DNA of 64,000 nucleotides from RGIG4140 sp045638265 (GTDB taxonomy: Bacteria; Pseudomonadota; Alphaproteobacteria; CAAHEQ01; UBA3637), in assembly GCA_045638265.1 (NCBI GenBank), contig JAZUBA010000051.1:1-64000 (forward strand). The letters run 5' to 3'. How positions within the stretch are numbered: the first letter of the stretch is position 1; each line of letters begins with the position of its first letter. This document shows, piece by piece, positions 31,760-41,503 of the stretch. The position numbers were made by a program, and so were the translations under genes. The notes beneath the pieces were generated by a model. That model saw only the letters and a list, made by a program, of their open reading frames with translations, did not search any database and had not been told where the DNA came from.

Positions 31760-32797
31760 ATGAAAACAGAAATTTTTACTTTTGATATGCCTGAAAATCT
31801 GATTGCTGAAAAACCGGCATTTCCCCGTGATTCTTCTAAACTGATGCACTTATGTCCCGATGGGAGTATTCAACATTGTCATGTATCTGATTTAGATAAA
31901 TTATTACGACCGAATGATGTGTTGATTTTTAATGACACAAAAGTCATTCCGGCTCGGTTATACGGTGTGAGAGGTGAAGCTAAAATTGAAGTTACGTTGT
32001 TTAAACAACTAAATTTGTCCGATTGGGAAACAATGATTAAAAATTCCCGTCGTTTAAAAATTGGTGATATCATTTTATTTTCTGATGATTTTTCAGCAGA
32101 AGTCAAAGAAAAAAAAGAAAGTGGACAAGTTGTTTTGCACTTTAATAAAAGTGGAGCAGATTTGATGGCTACGTTACACGAAATCGGGACAATGCCGTTA
32201 CCACCATATATAAAACGATTGCGAGGCGGAAAAGAATCGGATAAAGCCGATTATCAAACAATCTATGCCAATAAAGAAGGTGCAGTAGCAGCCCCTACTG
32301 CCGGACTGCATTTTACACCGGAGTTGTTTGAAAGATTAGAACAAAAAGGCATTGAAAAACTGTTTTTAACGCTTCATGTAGGTGGTGGAACTTTTTTGCC
32401 GGTCAAAGTGGATGATACAGATAATCACAAAATGCACGCCGAATTTGGTATTTTAACACAAGAAATTGCCGATAAAATCAATCAAGCAAAAAAAGCGGGA
32501 CGACGTATTGTAACCGTTGGTACTACATCATTACGTTTATTGGAATCAGCAACGGATAACAACGGCATCGTTCATGCCTTTGAAGGTGAAACGGATATTT
32601 TCATTACACCGGGGTATCAATTTAAAGCCGTTGACGTTATGTTTACAAACTTTCATTTATCCGGTTCAACATTATTTATGTTGGTTTGTGCATTTGCAGG
32701 CATTAACCGTATGAAAGAAGCTTATCAAACAGCTATTGAAAATCAATATCGTTTTTTTTCATATGGCGATGCCTGTTTAATTGAAAACAACTCCTAA
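31760..32797 (+). CDS. queA: S-adenosylmethionine:tRNA ribosyltransferase-isomerase
   Basis: 345 aa, the normal QueA length. It transfers and isomerises the ribosyl part of S-adenosylmethionine onto preQ1 in tRNA to give epoxyqueuosine. Family segments are clear: FDMPENLIAEKPAFPRDSSK, LIFNDTKVIPARLYG, TMPLPPYIKR, GAVAAPTAGLHFT, HVGGGTFLPVK, and TNFHLSGSTLFMLVCAFAG near the C-terminus. It is a single gene with its own promoter. Confidence 0.97.
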   Translation: MKTEIFTFDMPENLIAEKPAFPRDSSKLMHLCPDGSIQHCHVSDLDKLLRPNDVLIFNDTKVIPARLYGVRGEAKIEVTLFKQLNLSDWETMIKNSRRLKIGDIILFSDDFSAEVKEKKESGQVVLHFNKSGADLMATLHEIGTMPLPPYIKRLRGGKESDKADYQTIYANKEGAVAAPTAGLHFTPELFERLEQKGIEKLFLTLHVGGGTFLPVKVDDTDNHKMHAEFGILTQEIADKINQAKKAGRRIVTVGTTSLRLLESATDNNGIVHAFEGETDIFITPGYQFKAVDVMFTNFHLSGSTLFMLVCAFAGINRMKEAYQTAIENQYRFFSYGDACLIENNS

Positions 32798-32853
32798 GGA
32801 ATAAGGTTCAGATATTGCAGATTTGTTTTTTCCGTAAAAAGACAAAAAAAAGA

Positions 32854-32882
32854 TTGTATTTTAAAAACAAAACTGATATAAT
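32854..32882 (+). promoter_or_regulatory. promoter of 32917–34353
   Basis: TTGTAT (32854–32859), 17 bases, TATAAT (32877–32882), 34 bases before the ATG. Confidence 0.7.
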
Positions 32883-32916
32883 ATAATAAGTATTAATTTG
32901 TAATCAGGAGTTTGGT

Positions 32917-33927
32917 ATGAAAAAACTGTTTCTTTTTTTCTTGTCAATCGGTATTTCATTGCAAGCAGTTGCCGGTTATGTTGAAGGCGAAAATGCTTTT
33001 AACGAACAAAATTACGCTCTTGCATTTGATGAATTTTTGCCGTTAGCCGAAGAAGGAGATTATCGTTCGCAATATTATATCGGTTATTTGTATGTCAATG
33101 GGTTAGGTGTACAAAAAGACGGGAAAAAAGGTGTTGAATATTTACAAAAAGCCGTTGATCAAAATCATGATATGGCACAAGCATTAATGGGATATTTATA
33201 TTCAGAAGGTCTGTTTGTTCGGAAAGACAAGAAAAAAGCATTAGAATTATATCAATTAGCAGCTGCCAGTAATAATATTTCAGCTAATTTAAATTTAGGG
33301 GTTATGTATTACAAAGGAGATTCTGTTCCGCGTGATTATGATATGGCTTTACAGTATTTTAGTAAAGTACCTTTGGAATCCAATCCGATTGTTTGTCGTT
33401 ATTTAGGGGATATTTATTATAACAATCCCGCTTTAAAAGATTATAAGAAAGCCAGCCAATATTATGAATTGGCAGCTCGCCAAAATGATTTAAATGCTTA
33501 TTATAATTTAGGTGAAATGTATCGGACAGGTACAGGAACGGAAAAAGATGTCAAAACAGCAATAACTTATCATAAATATGCTGCTTCACAAGGTTATGTT
33601 GCATCACAATATATACTTGGGGTTATTTATGCGAACGGTGAAGGTGTAGCAAAGGATAAATATAAAGCGGTTGCATGGTTGCAAATCGCAAGTGATCAAG
33701 GAATGGAAGCGGCCAAAGAAGCAATGGATAAGCTGACAAAAAATATGTCATTAACCGATGTGCAATCAGTCAGCCGTCAAGTTGTTCTTATTCAACAAAA
33801 TGAAATGGGCAAGATTGATCCGCCTTTTGATCCGCAAACAAAAATGGAAGGTGTAGCTGCATTAGAAGGTGTTGCACAACAACCAAGACAAAAAAGACGG
33901 CGTACATTACGCAGACGGAGGAGATAA
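32917..33927 (+). CDS. secreted Sel1-repeat protein
   Basis: 336 aa. A signal peptide (residues 1–20, ending LQAVAG) is followed by seven to eight Sel1-type helical repeats of about 36 residues, with phrases such as AQYYIGYLYVNG-type 'A..lG.ly..G.gv..d…A', for example YYNLGEMYRTGTGTEKDVKTA and SQYILGVIYANGEGVAKD. The C-terminus is basic (QKRRRTLRRRRR). Sel1 repeats are protein-binding solenoids, often periplasmic in bacteria and linked to envelope stress or host contact. It is followed after 3 bases by a membrane protein gene in the same operon. Confidence 0.9.
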   Translation: MKKLFLFFLSIGISLQAVAGYVEGENAFNEQNYALAFDEFLPLAEEGDYRSQYYIGYLYVNGLGVQKDGKKGVEYLQKAVDQNHDMAQALMGYLYSEGLFVRKDKKKALELYQLAAASNNISANLNLGVMYYKGDSVPRDYDMALQYFSKVPLESNPIVCRYLGDIYYNNPALKDYKKASQYYELAARQNDLNAYYNLGEMYRTGTGTEKDVKTAITYHKYAASQGYVASQYILGVIYANGEGVAKDKYKAVAWLQIASDQGMEAAKEAMDKLTKNMSLTDVQSVSRQVVLIQQNEMGKIDPPFDPQTKMEGVAALEGVAQQPRQKRRRTLRRRRR

Positions 33928-33930
33928 TCA

Positions 33931-34353
33931 ATGGCAAGAAAAAAAACATCACAAGTGGAAACAACGGATAATGTAGCGCAATCAACAGCTCCTGTTGTTC
34001 CAAACAAGTTTGCTATTAAACAAAAATCATCTGGATTTATTGCCCGAAGTTTTAAATTTTTCTTTGGATTTCATGTTATTACAATTTTAGGCTTTTTTAT
34101 CGGCTGTATTATTTTTAACATCCAATCCGAAACCAATCCGTTGACAGGCATTGTTTCATCTGGAAAGCTTTATTTCATCGGATTTTTAATGGTGTTCGTA
34201 TTGCACTTTTTGTATTGGATTTTTGCAGATAAAGCAACATTCTTTAATATTAAGAATCGTATATTTTTATGTATATGGGATTATATTTTTCTCATTTTAA
34301 CAACATTAAGTACGGTTGGTACGTTGTTTTTATTAAATACATACGTTTTATAA
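33931..34353 (+). CDS. small membrane protein downstream of Sel1 gene
   Basis: 140 aa, with GGAGGAG 7 bases upstream of the ATG. A polar N-terminal 45 residues is followed by three membrane helices (about 47–68, 83–103 and 112–135). I recognise no family. The 3-base spacing from the Sel1 gene implies co-transcription, and a bidirectional terminator follows. Confidence 0.65.
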   Translation: MARKKTSQVETTDNVAQSTAPVVPNKFAIKQKSSGFIARSFKFFFGFHVITILGFFIGCIIFNIQSETNPLTGIVSSGKLYFIGFLMVFVLHFLYWIFADKATFFNIKNRIFLCIWDYIFLILTTLSTVGTLFLLNTYVL

Positions 34354-34372
34354 ACAGAGTACTCATTGAAGA

Positions 34373-34404
34373 AAAACCCGTTAACAACCTTGTTGACGGG
34401 TTTG
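34373..34404 (+). terminator. terminator of the Sel1 operon
   Basis: AACCCGTTAACAA and TTGTTGACGGGTT arms (one G·T pair) around a 2-base loop, followed by T residues. A residues on the left make it usable from the right as well. Confidence 0.83.
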
Positions 34405-34525
34405 TTTTTGTTAAAAAGTATTTAAGAGTACTGTTTGAATTTAATTTTTTTGAATGACAGATTGAAGTATAAAAGGTGTTCTTATTGGATTAATGATTTT
34501 TTTGTAAATAAATCAAGAAAATGCT
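34405..34525. other. spacer between terminator and module B
   Basis: No gene seen. A leftward transcript from the left element of module B would end at the terminator 34373–34404 after about 120 bases. Confidence 0.4.
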
Positions 34526-34696
34526 ATTGCAATTAAAGGTACGTTAAATTGCAACACTTTTTTTCATATTTTTGCATTTTTTTTTCACTTCTTATGATTT
34601 TAATATATCGGCTTGTTCAAAATATTTCTCCCGATTCGTCTCTTTTTTGCCCTTGTATGTGAAATCGTTGCACATAAACGTACCTTTAATTACAAT
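34526..34696. promoter_or_regulatory. regulatory module B (paired 30-bp inverted promoter elements)
   Basis: The right element, 34667–34696, reads TTGCAC, 17 bases, TACAAT toward the pilin-like start at 34735, 38 bases away. The left element, 34526–34555, is inverted and has a poorer -10 (TGCAAT) for leftward transcription. The whole module is nearly identical to module A over about 170 bases, although the two lie 20 kb apart and drive genes whose coding sequences differ after the pilin helix. Confidence 0.75.
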
Positions 34697-34734
34697 GTGG
34701 TTATGCTGTATTTATTAGACAATTTGGAGGTATT

Positions 34735-37722
34735 ATGAGATTTAGAACGCATATTAAACAAAACGAACGTGGTCGCTCAATGGTTGAAATCTTAGGCGTT
34801 TTAGCCATTATCGGTGTTTTATCATTCGGTGGTATTCAAGGATACAAGTATGCCATGGATAAACATCGGGCAAATGATATCGTCAATGAGGTTAATATGC
34901 GTGCAACAGATATTTGGCATTTATACCAAGATGGTGAAAAAGAATTGCCTGATTCACCTGAAGCAGATGCATTTCCTGAATATCCTGAAATGACGCAAAC
35001 AGGATTTGAAATTCTGGTAACATCCCATCCTCCTGTTGCATTTCGTACATGGGTGAATAATGTACCGTCTGCTGTATGTCAAAAAGTGTTACAGGAAAAT
35101 TTAGACGATGCCGTTCAAGGATTAAAATTTGTACAGGTTGATAATGGTGGTGGATTAATACGCTATACAGGTGATATTGCTATTTGTGGTGAAAGTGGTA
35201 CGGAAAATCAGATGGTATTTACATCGTTTCTTGATGAAGATGGTGGAGCTGTTGCCTCTCCTGTTAATCCTGATAATCCAAACACACCGTTAATTTATTG
35301 TGTAGAACAAGATGATTGCCCGCAAGAATGTGGTGGGGCTGTATGTGAAGAAGATACCATGACATGTCGTGATGCTTGTGCAGGTACGGATAAACCGATT
35401 TGTATGCGAGAAACTGGAACGTGTGTTGAATGTCAAACAAATGATGATTGTGCGATAGTTGGTGACAACTATGTTTGTAATACGGCAGACTATACATGTC
35501 AGGAAGTGCGAAAATGCGTAACGGGAGAATATCGGGCTAAAAGTGGTGCATGTATTCCGTGTGATGATATTAATGCTGTTGAAATCAGTCAAGAAAAGTT
35601 TTTCGACCTAACGTTGAATATTGAAGATGATACAACAGGTGTAGAACAATGTAATGCGTGCAACAATACGCATACAGTAACTGTTGATGAAGCAACGGGA
35701 ACAACGTATTGCGGTGTTGGATGCATTAAAGGTGTAACGTATGAATCACTTAATGATGGATGTATCCCTTGTCGTAAAGCCGATGGTTCTTTAAATACGG
35801 AACCACATCGGATTAATCAAAATAATAATGCTCGAAGTATGTGTGAAGCTTGTGGTTTGATTTGGTGGAATAATTATTATTTGCAGAATACATGTGGTTA
35901 TTTTCCTACGTGTGAAAAAGGAACTTTTTTGTCTGTCGGTAGTAATCCGACCTGTGTTGATTGTAATTCTAATACTCAATATCGTGTTTCTGGATGGGAA
36001 GGTGGCGGATATACACCATATTTTGGGTCAAGTAGTTGGAGTTCAGAAAAAATTAATGCAATATGTACTGACAATTGTCGCGATGAAAACGGTAATCCGA
36101 CGCGAGAATTAGGTTCTGGTGCATTATGTAAGCCACTCTGTCAACAACCTGATGAAGATGCTTCTATTACAGCTTGTACGGATAAAGATGATTCAACCGT
36201 TTGTAATCGTCAATTCCGAAGTGGCGGAGTATGTTATGCGTGTAGTACATCAACAAGTAAATCTATTGCGACAGGAGGGACTGAGGAAATTGATACTTAT
36301 GAAGAACAAGTTTGTGTTAATTGTGGTAGAACGGTTAAAAACGGATATTGTATTATTGAAAAAGAACCTCAATTAGGGCAATTTAGGGGTAAAGACGGCA
36401 ATTTATATAATTGCACGGTTAACGGAGCAGATATTGTTTCTGAAGAAGATTCTGGCTGCATAGCAAATTGTCGTCAGAAAAACGGTAAATATAGTATGGA
36501 TGCAGATGCAACACCAATTCGTTGGATTCATACTTATTCAGACGGTAGTCAAAAATGTTTTAAAACATGCCCATCAAATAAATGGCAAAGTACGGCAGGT
36601 ATGTGTATGGATTGTTCACAAGATAATGGAACATATGCAACGTATTATAATATACGATTAAACGCGGATACTTGTGAAAAAGCTTGTCAAAACACGGATT
36701 ATCCTCGTGAAAATCTTAATGGTTATTGTGTGTTACAGACTTGTCCAAATGATACGGATGGTATGGTAAAATACAGAGGAACCATGGGAGATTGTCTCCG
36801 ATGTGATTATACCGGTCAGCCTGATAGGGGTGTTTCCTCAAACTCAATGATAACATCGGCTCAATGTGCCAGATGTAATAATCGAGTAGCAGTGAGAACT
36901 TGGGATTCTTGGGCTGTTTGTGCTTTAATTAATCCAGGTAGTAGTGGTGTTTGTAACAGTAAAAATGTTCAACTTCCTGAAAATATGCCGACAGAATTAA
37001 AAGCCAAAGTTCAGCCATATGTTAACGGAGATTATGATGGTCAAATGTTCCGTGATAATTCTGGGTATTGTCATGAATGTACAACATCTGCTGCACCAAG
37101 TACTTCTGCAGAGCAATGTAATATGTGCAATATTGATAAAATGCAACGTACTTATACAAACGGTGTTTGCTCGTTAGGTGGTTGTCAAACAGACGAATTT
37201 ATGAATAATACCCCAAATTGTGTCAAATGTAAGCCATCCACTGAACCGAGTTCTTATATTTCATCAACATATCAATTAAAAGCAGGTCATACATCTTCTT
37301 GTACACAATGTGGTAATCGTCAGATTATGACAATCGGTTCAACAGGTTTGCAATATTGCGTACCGAATGATTGTATTCAAAATGCTGATTGGCAATCCGT
37401 TGCGAATGGTAAATGTCAAGATTGTACGGCAGATAATAATGTGCGTGAAATCGGTACGGAACTTGTTTATCGTCAACTGTGTGAAGCTTGTAATCGTGTT
37501 GCATTTAGTAAGAAAAATGGTGATAATGTCAGTTGGTATTGTTCAAAAATTGTAAATGACGGTTATTTTGTTGATGCTTCTGGTGCGATACAAAGTTGTT
37601 CTTCGGCATCAGATACGATGATACCTAATACGTCAAAAGCCATTTCAGCTTGTGAAGCGGCCTCTTGCAATAGGGTCACAGAAACAGACAGAGATGGTCA
37701 AGTTTGGTGTATGAAAAATTAA
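34735..37722 (+). CDS. large Cys-rich prepilin-like surface protein
   Basis: 995 aa. NERGRSMVEILGVLAIIG and the hydrophobic helix occupy residues about 12–45; a pilin-like domain extends to about 180. The rest contains more than 80 Cys residues, spaced in short 'C..C' modules (QDDCPQECGGAVCEEDTMTC; ECQTNDDCAIVGDNYVCN). Their spacing resembles EGF-like, dickkopf/WAP or furin-type Cys-rich modules, but no single repeat unit dominates. So many Cys imply export to an oxidising compartment and a disulfide-stapled rod or adhesin. GGAGG precedes the ATG, and module B supplies the promoter. A terminator follows at 37731–37760. It is far larger than any structural pilin, so it is more likely a tip or surface-displayed subunit. 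Confidence 0.78.
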   Translation: MRFRTHIKQNERGRSMVEILGVLAIIGVLSFGGIQGYKYAMDKHRANDIVNEVNMRATDIWHLYQDGEKELPDSPEADAFPEYPEMTQTGFEILVTSHPPVAFRTWVNNVPSAVCQKVLQENLDDAVQGLKFVQVDNGGGLIRYTGDIAICGESGTENQMVFTSFLDEDGGAVASPVNPDNPNTPLIYCVEQDDCPQECGGAVCEEDTMTCRDACAGTDKPICMRETGTCVECQTNDDCAIVGDNYVCNTADYTCQEVRKCVTGEYRAKSGACIPCDDINAVEISQEKFFDLTLNIEDDTTGVEQCNACNNTHTVTVDEATGTTYCGVGCIKGVTYESLNDGCIPCRKADGSLNTEPHRINQNNNARSMCEACGLIWWNNYYLQNTCGYFPTCEKGTFLSVGSNPTCVDCNSNTQYRVSGWEGGGYTPYFGSSSWSSEKINAICTDNCRDENGNPTRELGSGALCKPLCQQPDEDASITACTDKDDSTVCNRQFRSGGVCYACSTSTSKSIATGGTEEIDTYEEQVCVNCGRTVKNGYCIIEKEPQLGQFRGKDGNLYNCTVNGADIVSEEDSGCIANCRQKNGKYSMDADATPIRWIHTYSDGSQKCFKTCPSNKWQSTAGMCMDCSQDNGTYATYYNIRLNADTCEKACQNTDYPRENLNGYCVLQTCPNDTDGMVKYRGTMGDCLRCDYTGQPDRGVSSNSMITSAQCARCNNRVAVRTWDSWAVCALINPGSSGVCNSKNVQLPENMPTELKAKVQPYVNGDYDGQMFRDNSGYCHECTTSAAPSTSAEQCNMCNIDKMQRTYTNGVCSLGGCQTDEFMNNTPNCVKCKPSTEPSSYISSTYQLKAGHTSSCTQCGNRQIMTIGSTGLQYCVPNDCIQNADWQSVANGKCQDCTADNNVREIGTELVYRQLCEACNRVAFSKKNGDNVSWYCSKIVNDGYFVDASGAIQSCSSASDTMIPNTSKAISACEAASCNRVTETDRDGQVWCMKN

Positions 37723-37730
37723 AAACAAAT

Positions 37731-37760
37731 AAAAAAGAGGGCTTTTGCTCTCTTTTTGTT
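37731..37760 (+). terminator. terminator of 34735–37722
   Basis: AAAAAGAG and CTCTTTTT arms around GGCTTTTG, 9 bases after the stop codon. Confidence 0.8.
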
Positions 37761-37782
37761 TTTATCGCAATATAAAAAATTC

Positions 37783-37808
37783 CCCTGACAAAGGAAAAAA
37801 TGTCAGGG
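37783..37808 (-). terminator. terminator of the rpmH–mnmE cluster
   Basis: CCCTGACA and TGTCAGGG arms around 10 bases; on the minus strand GGAATTTTTTAT follows. It lies 28 bases beyond the mnmE stop codon. Confidence 0.85.
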
Positions 37809-37835
37809 ATGATTTTGTTTTAAAAATGATGTTTT

Positions 37836-39164
37836 TTATTTTCCGATACAGAAATCACGAAAAATAACATCTAGTAATTCGTCTGTTTCAATTCGTCCCG
37901 TTATGCGTCCGATTTGGCGAGCAGCTAAACGCAAATCTTCTGCTTTTAATTCTATTGCGGGCGCAAGCAATGATGTTGATAAATAATGGACACATTCTTT
38001 TAAAGCCGTCCGATATCGTTCTCGTGTAATAATGCCGTTGTTTGTCGGAGATAAATGCGTGCGTAAATCTGCTGTAATGTCTTCCCATAAATCAGCAATG
38101 CCTAATCCTGTTTTGGCACTGATGCCCATTCCTGTTTCAATTTTTAAATCCGGATTTTTATCTTTCTTATTCCAGATAATTTTAGCGGGAATATGTTGTA
38201 ATGACTCTGGTAATGGTTCAATATGGGGATAATGAGCTATATCTTGTACATATAAAATCAAATCTGATTCTTCTGCCCGTCGGACTGCTCGACGAATACC
38301 CTCGGCTTCAATTTCACCGGCTGTTTCCCGTAAACCGGCTGTATCGGCTAAAATCACAGGAAAGCCTGCAACGTCTAAATGTGCTTCTACAACATCTCGT
38401 GTCGTGCCGGCAATTGGTGTAACAATTGCAATATCTTTGTTTGTCAGTGCATTCATTAAACTGGATTTGCCGACATTCGGAACGCCGATAAGTGCTATTT
38501 GAAAACCATCACGTAATTTTTGACCACGTCCGTTGTCATTTAAGTGGCTTTCAATTTCAGCTTTTAAATTGAGAATATCTGTATCAATTTGAGCTTCTTT
38601 TTCTGGGGGTATATCTTCTTCAGGAAAGTCAATAAAGGCTTCTAAATAGGCCATGTGACGTACTAAAAGTTTCCGCCAATGTTCATATAGTTCACCCAGT
38701 TTACCTGCCGTTTGTGCAACGGCTTGACGTCGTTGTTGATCGGTTTGTGCATCAATTAAATCCATAATTCCTTCGGCAGCAGTTAAATCCATTTTGCCGT
38801 AGACAACACCTCGTCTGGAAAATTCACCTCGTTCAGCTGGACGAACACCTTTAAAATCACTTAATCGTTTAAAAACGGCTTCAATAACACTTAATCCGCC
38901 ATGAACCTGAAATTCGGCAACATCCTCACCCGTAAAACTATGTGGATTTTTAAAATATAATACAAGAGCATAATCCAACACATCACCCTTACCGTCTTTT
39001 AACGGTTTAAAGTAGGCATATCGTGGGGTAGGGTTATCTAATCCGGCAATTTCTTTTAATAAATGCAAAACTTGATTGCCGGAAATACGAATAACGGCAA
39101 CACCGCCTTTTCCAGCTCCTGATGAGAGGGCATAAATGGTATCCGTTAAACAATATTGACTCAT
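37836..39164 (-). CDS. mnmE: tRNA modification GTPase MnmE (TrmE)
   Basis: 442 aa. With MnmG it forms the carboxymethylaminomethyl group on uridine 34 of certain tRNAs. The N-terminal tetrahydrofolate-binding domain begins DTIYALSSGAGKGGVAVIRISG; the G domain contains GVPNVGKSSLMNAL, TTRDV, DTAG and NKKD; and the C-terminus is the conserved FRDFCIGK with its functional Cys. It starts 2 bases after the engB stop codon, so it is the last gene in the rpmH-to-mnmE cluster. Confidence 0.97.
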   Translation of the reverse strand: MSQYCLTDTIYALSSGAGKGGVAVIRISGNQVLHLLKEIAGLDNPTPRYAYFKPLKDGKGDVLDYALVLYFKNPHSFTGEDVAEFQVHGGLSVIEAVFKRLSDFKGVRPAERGEFSRRGVVYGKMDLTAAEGIMDLIDAQTDQQRRQAVAQTAGKLGELYEHWRKLLVRHMAYLEAFIDFPEEDIPPEKEAQIDTDILNLKAEIESHLNDNGRGQKLRDGFQIALIGVPNVGKSSLMNALTNKDIAIVTPIAGTTRDVVEAHLDVAGFPVILADTAGLRETAGEIEAEGIRRAVRRAEESDLILYVQDIAHYPHIEPLPESLQHIPAKIIWNKKDKNPDLKIETGMGISAKTGLGIADLWEDITADLRTHLSPTNNGIITRERYRTALKECVHYLSTSLLAPAIELKAEDLRLAARQIGRITGRIETDELLDVIFRDFCIGK

Positions 39165-39166
39165 AA

Positions 39167-39826
39167 TTATAATCCTTTAAAAATTTTGACGAATTGTGCA
39201 CGAACAGATTCAATGCCAAGGTTTTTTTCAGCACTGGTTAAAATAATTTCAGGATAACAGGCAACGTGTTTTTGAGCCGTTTCACGTGTTGCATTTAAAA
39301 CGGCCGTTGCTTGTTTTTGTGAAATTTTATCGGCTTTGGTTAAGATTAATTGATAACTGACAGCAGCAGAATCCAACATTTTCATAATTTTAACATCAAC
39401 ATCTTTTAGGCCATGTCTGGAATCAACTAATAAAAAGACTCGACTGAGTTGAACACGACCACGTAAATAATCATGAATTAACCGAGTCCAACTTTGAACG
39501 ACTTTTTCAGGTGCAGCAGCATATCCATATCCCGGTAAGTCAACAATATAAAAATCATTTGGTGATTCAAAGTAGTTAAGTGATTGTGTTCGACCGGGTG
39601 TATTGGAAGCTCTGGCTAATCCTTTAACACCTGTAACGGCATTAATAAGGCTGGATTTGCCGACATTAGACCGTCCGGCAAAGGCAAATTCTTTTTTATT
39701 GCCGACAGGAAGTTGGTCTACGGCATTGACACTCAACCGATATTCCGGTTTTTCTTTGAACAATAGGTTGCCTTCTGCAATTAATTCTTTTGTTGTGTCT
39801 TCGGGGGTTAAATGTATAATTGTCAT
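39167..39826 (-). CDS. engB: ribosome-biogenesis GTPase EngB (YsxC/YihA)
   Basis: 219 aa, normal length. The G motifs are GRSNVGKSSL (G1), TPGRTQ (G2), DLPGYGYA (G3) and TKADK (G4). EngB is an essential GTPase for large-subunit assembly. Its ATG overlaps the yidC stop codon (TAATG), so translation is coupled; yidC–engB adjacency is common in Alphaproteobacteria. Confidence 0.96.
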   Translation of the reverse strand: MTIIHLTPEDTTKELIAEGNLLFKEKPEYRLSVNAVDQLPVGNKKEFAFAGRSNVGKSSLINAVTGVKGLARASNTPGRTQSLNYFESPNDFYIVDLPGYGYAAAPEKVVQSWTRLIHDYLRGRVQLSRVFLLVDSRHGLKDVDVKIMKMLDSAAVSYQLILTKADKISQKQATAVLNATRETAQKHVACYPEIILTSAEKNLGIESVRAQFVKIFKGL

Positions 39827-41502
39827 TATTTAACTCCTACTTTTTTCATAATATATTTTTGTTGTGCAATAGACAAAATGTTACTCCATGTCCAGTATAA
39901 GACCAAGCCAGCTGCGAATCCGCCTAACATGAATGTAAAGACAATTGGAAACCATTTCATCATTTTGGCCTGTGTCGGATCAGCCGGTGCCGGATTGAGT
40001 TTTTGTTGTACATACATGGTAATACCCATCAAAATCGGTAAGACGCCTAAGTTTAAGAATGCCGGGATAGGCCAATCTAAATAGCCGAATGCCGTGAAGA
40101 CAGAAGAGGGATCCGGCATAGATAAATCGTTAATCCAACCATAAAACGGTGCCTGACGCATATTGATTGAAACAGATAACACTTTATACAAAGCATAAAA
40201 GACTGGAATTTGTAAGAATAAAGGCAAACAACCGGATGCAGGATTGACTTTTTCCCGTTTGTATAAATTCATCATTTCAATTTGTAATCTGGAACGATCA
40301 TCTTTATACCGTTCTTGTAATTGTTGCATTTTTGGTTGAATTTTACGCATTGTTGCCATGCTGGCATATGATTTTGTAGCAATCGGCAATAAAAGTAAAC
40401 GGATGAGTGTCGCAAATACTAAAATGGCAATACCCATGTTCCCTAAAATATCGTATAAGAAGTTTAAGAGATACAAAAACGGTTTTGTGAATACATAAAA
40501 CCAACCAAAATCAATTGTTAAGTCAAATTTGGGAATGTTGTATTCGTTTTCGTATTTCGTCAATAAATTAATATCTTTGGCACCTGTAAATGTACGACCT
40601 GTTCGGGTGTAACTACCCCCGGCAGGAATCGTTACTTCTTTACCTGTAAAAGTTGCAGTATATAAGTTTGGTTCCTGATATTCAAATTGTACGGTTCCTT
40701 GTTCTCGTTCATCTAAAATAAGGGCTGTTTGCCAATATTTATCTGTAAAACCAAGCCAACCGCCTTTTGCCTTGTCAGAATAAGATTCTTTTTTAATATC
40801 AGCATATTCTTCTTCAATTAAACGATCTTTTAAAACAGCAATGAATCCTTCATGGACAACGGAAGTTGCCGGCATTTTATCTAATTGACGCACAACTTCA
40901 CCTGTAAATGTTATTCTGATGGGTTTATCAGTTACGTTTGTAAATGTATCGGTTGTTGTTGTTAAATAATCATTATCAACTGATAATTTACGTTCCCATT
41001 TAAGCGATTCGTTTTGACCATTGATAATGACGGGTGTTTGAGGAGATAACGTTGCATAATCTTGTGCGGCAGTCAGTGTCGGAATTTTTGCATCCGGACT
41101 GGTCCATCTTGTTTGTGTGTAATATGCATCGGATAATAAAGTAACTGCAGGACTGTTTTTATCCAAAGTTTCCTTATATTTTAATAAACGAACATCATTC
41201 ATTTGTCCGGATTGAACATTTAATGTTGCTGATAAAGAATCGTTTTGTATAATAATGTGTTGTTCAGGCATTGCATTATCAATAACTGTTTCTGTTATTG
41301 TTGTTTCTTGCTTTGTGGATTCGGTATCAGGTTGTGTTGATGTATTAACTTGTTCCGCAACAACTTCTATTTGTTGTGGTTGTACGAAAGGTTTTTTAGG
41401 TTGCGTCGGGAAAAAGTAATTTCCTACCCATAAAACGCCTGCCGATAAAATGGCAACAAGTAATAATCTCTTTCTGTCCGTTTGTTCAAAATCAGGTTTC
41501 AT
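39826..41502 (-). CDS. yidC: membrane protein insertase YidC
   Basis: 558 aa. It inserts and folds inner-membrane proteins, with or without SecYEG. It has one N-terminal helix (about 12–28), a long polar linker rich in Thr/Glu, the periplasmic beta-sandwich domain of Gram-negative YidC (to about 340), and then the conserved five-helix core with YKREKVNPASGCLPLFLQIP and the C-terminal VFTFMLGGFAAGLVLYW. It lies 1 base from yidD and overlaps engB. Confidence 0.97.
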   Translation of the reverse strand: MKPDFEQTDRKRLLLVAILSAGVLWVGNYFFPTQPKKPFVQPQQIEVVAEQVNTSTQPDTESTKQETTITETVIDNAMPEQHIIIQNDSLSATLNVQSGQMNDVRLLKYKETLDKNSPAVTLLSDAYYTQTRWTSPDAKIPTLTAAQDYATLSPQTPVIINGQNESLKWERKLSVDNDYLTTTTDTFTNVTDKPIRITFTGEVVRQLDKMPATSVVHEGFIAVLKDRLIEEEYADIKKESYSDKAKGGWLGFTDKYWQTALILDEREQGTVQFEYQEPNLYTATFTGKEVTIPAGGSYTRTGRTFTGAKDINLLTKYENEYNIPKFDLTIDFGWFYVFTKPFLYLLNFLYDILGNMGIAILVFATLIRLLLLPIATKSYASMATMRKIQPKMQQLQERYKDDRSRLQIEMMNLYKREKVNPASGCLPLFLQIPVFYALYKVLSVSINMRQAPFYGWINDLSMPDPSSVFTAFGYLDWPIPAFLNLGVLPILMGITMYVQQKLNPAPADPTQAKMMKWFPIVFTFMLGGFAAGLVLYWTWSNILSIAQQKYIMKKVGVK

Positions 41503-41503
41503 T

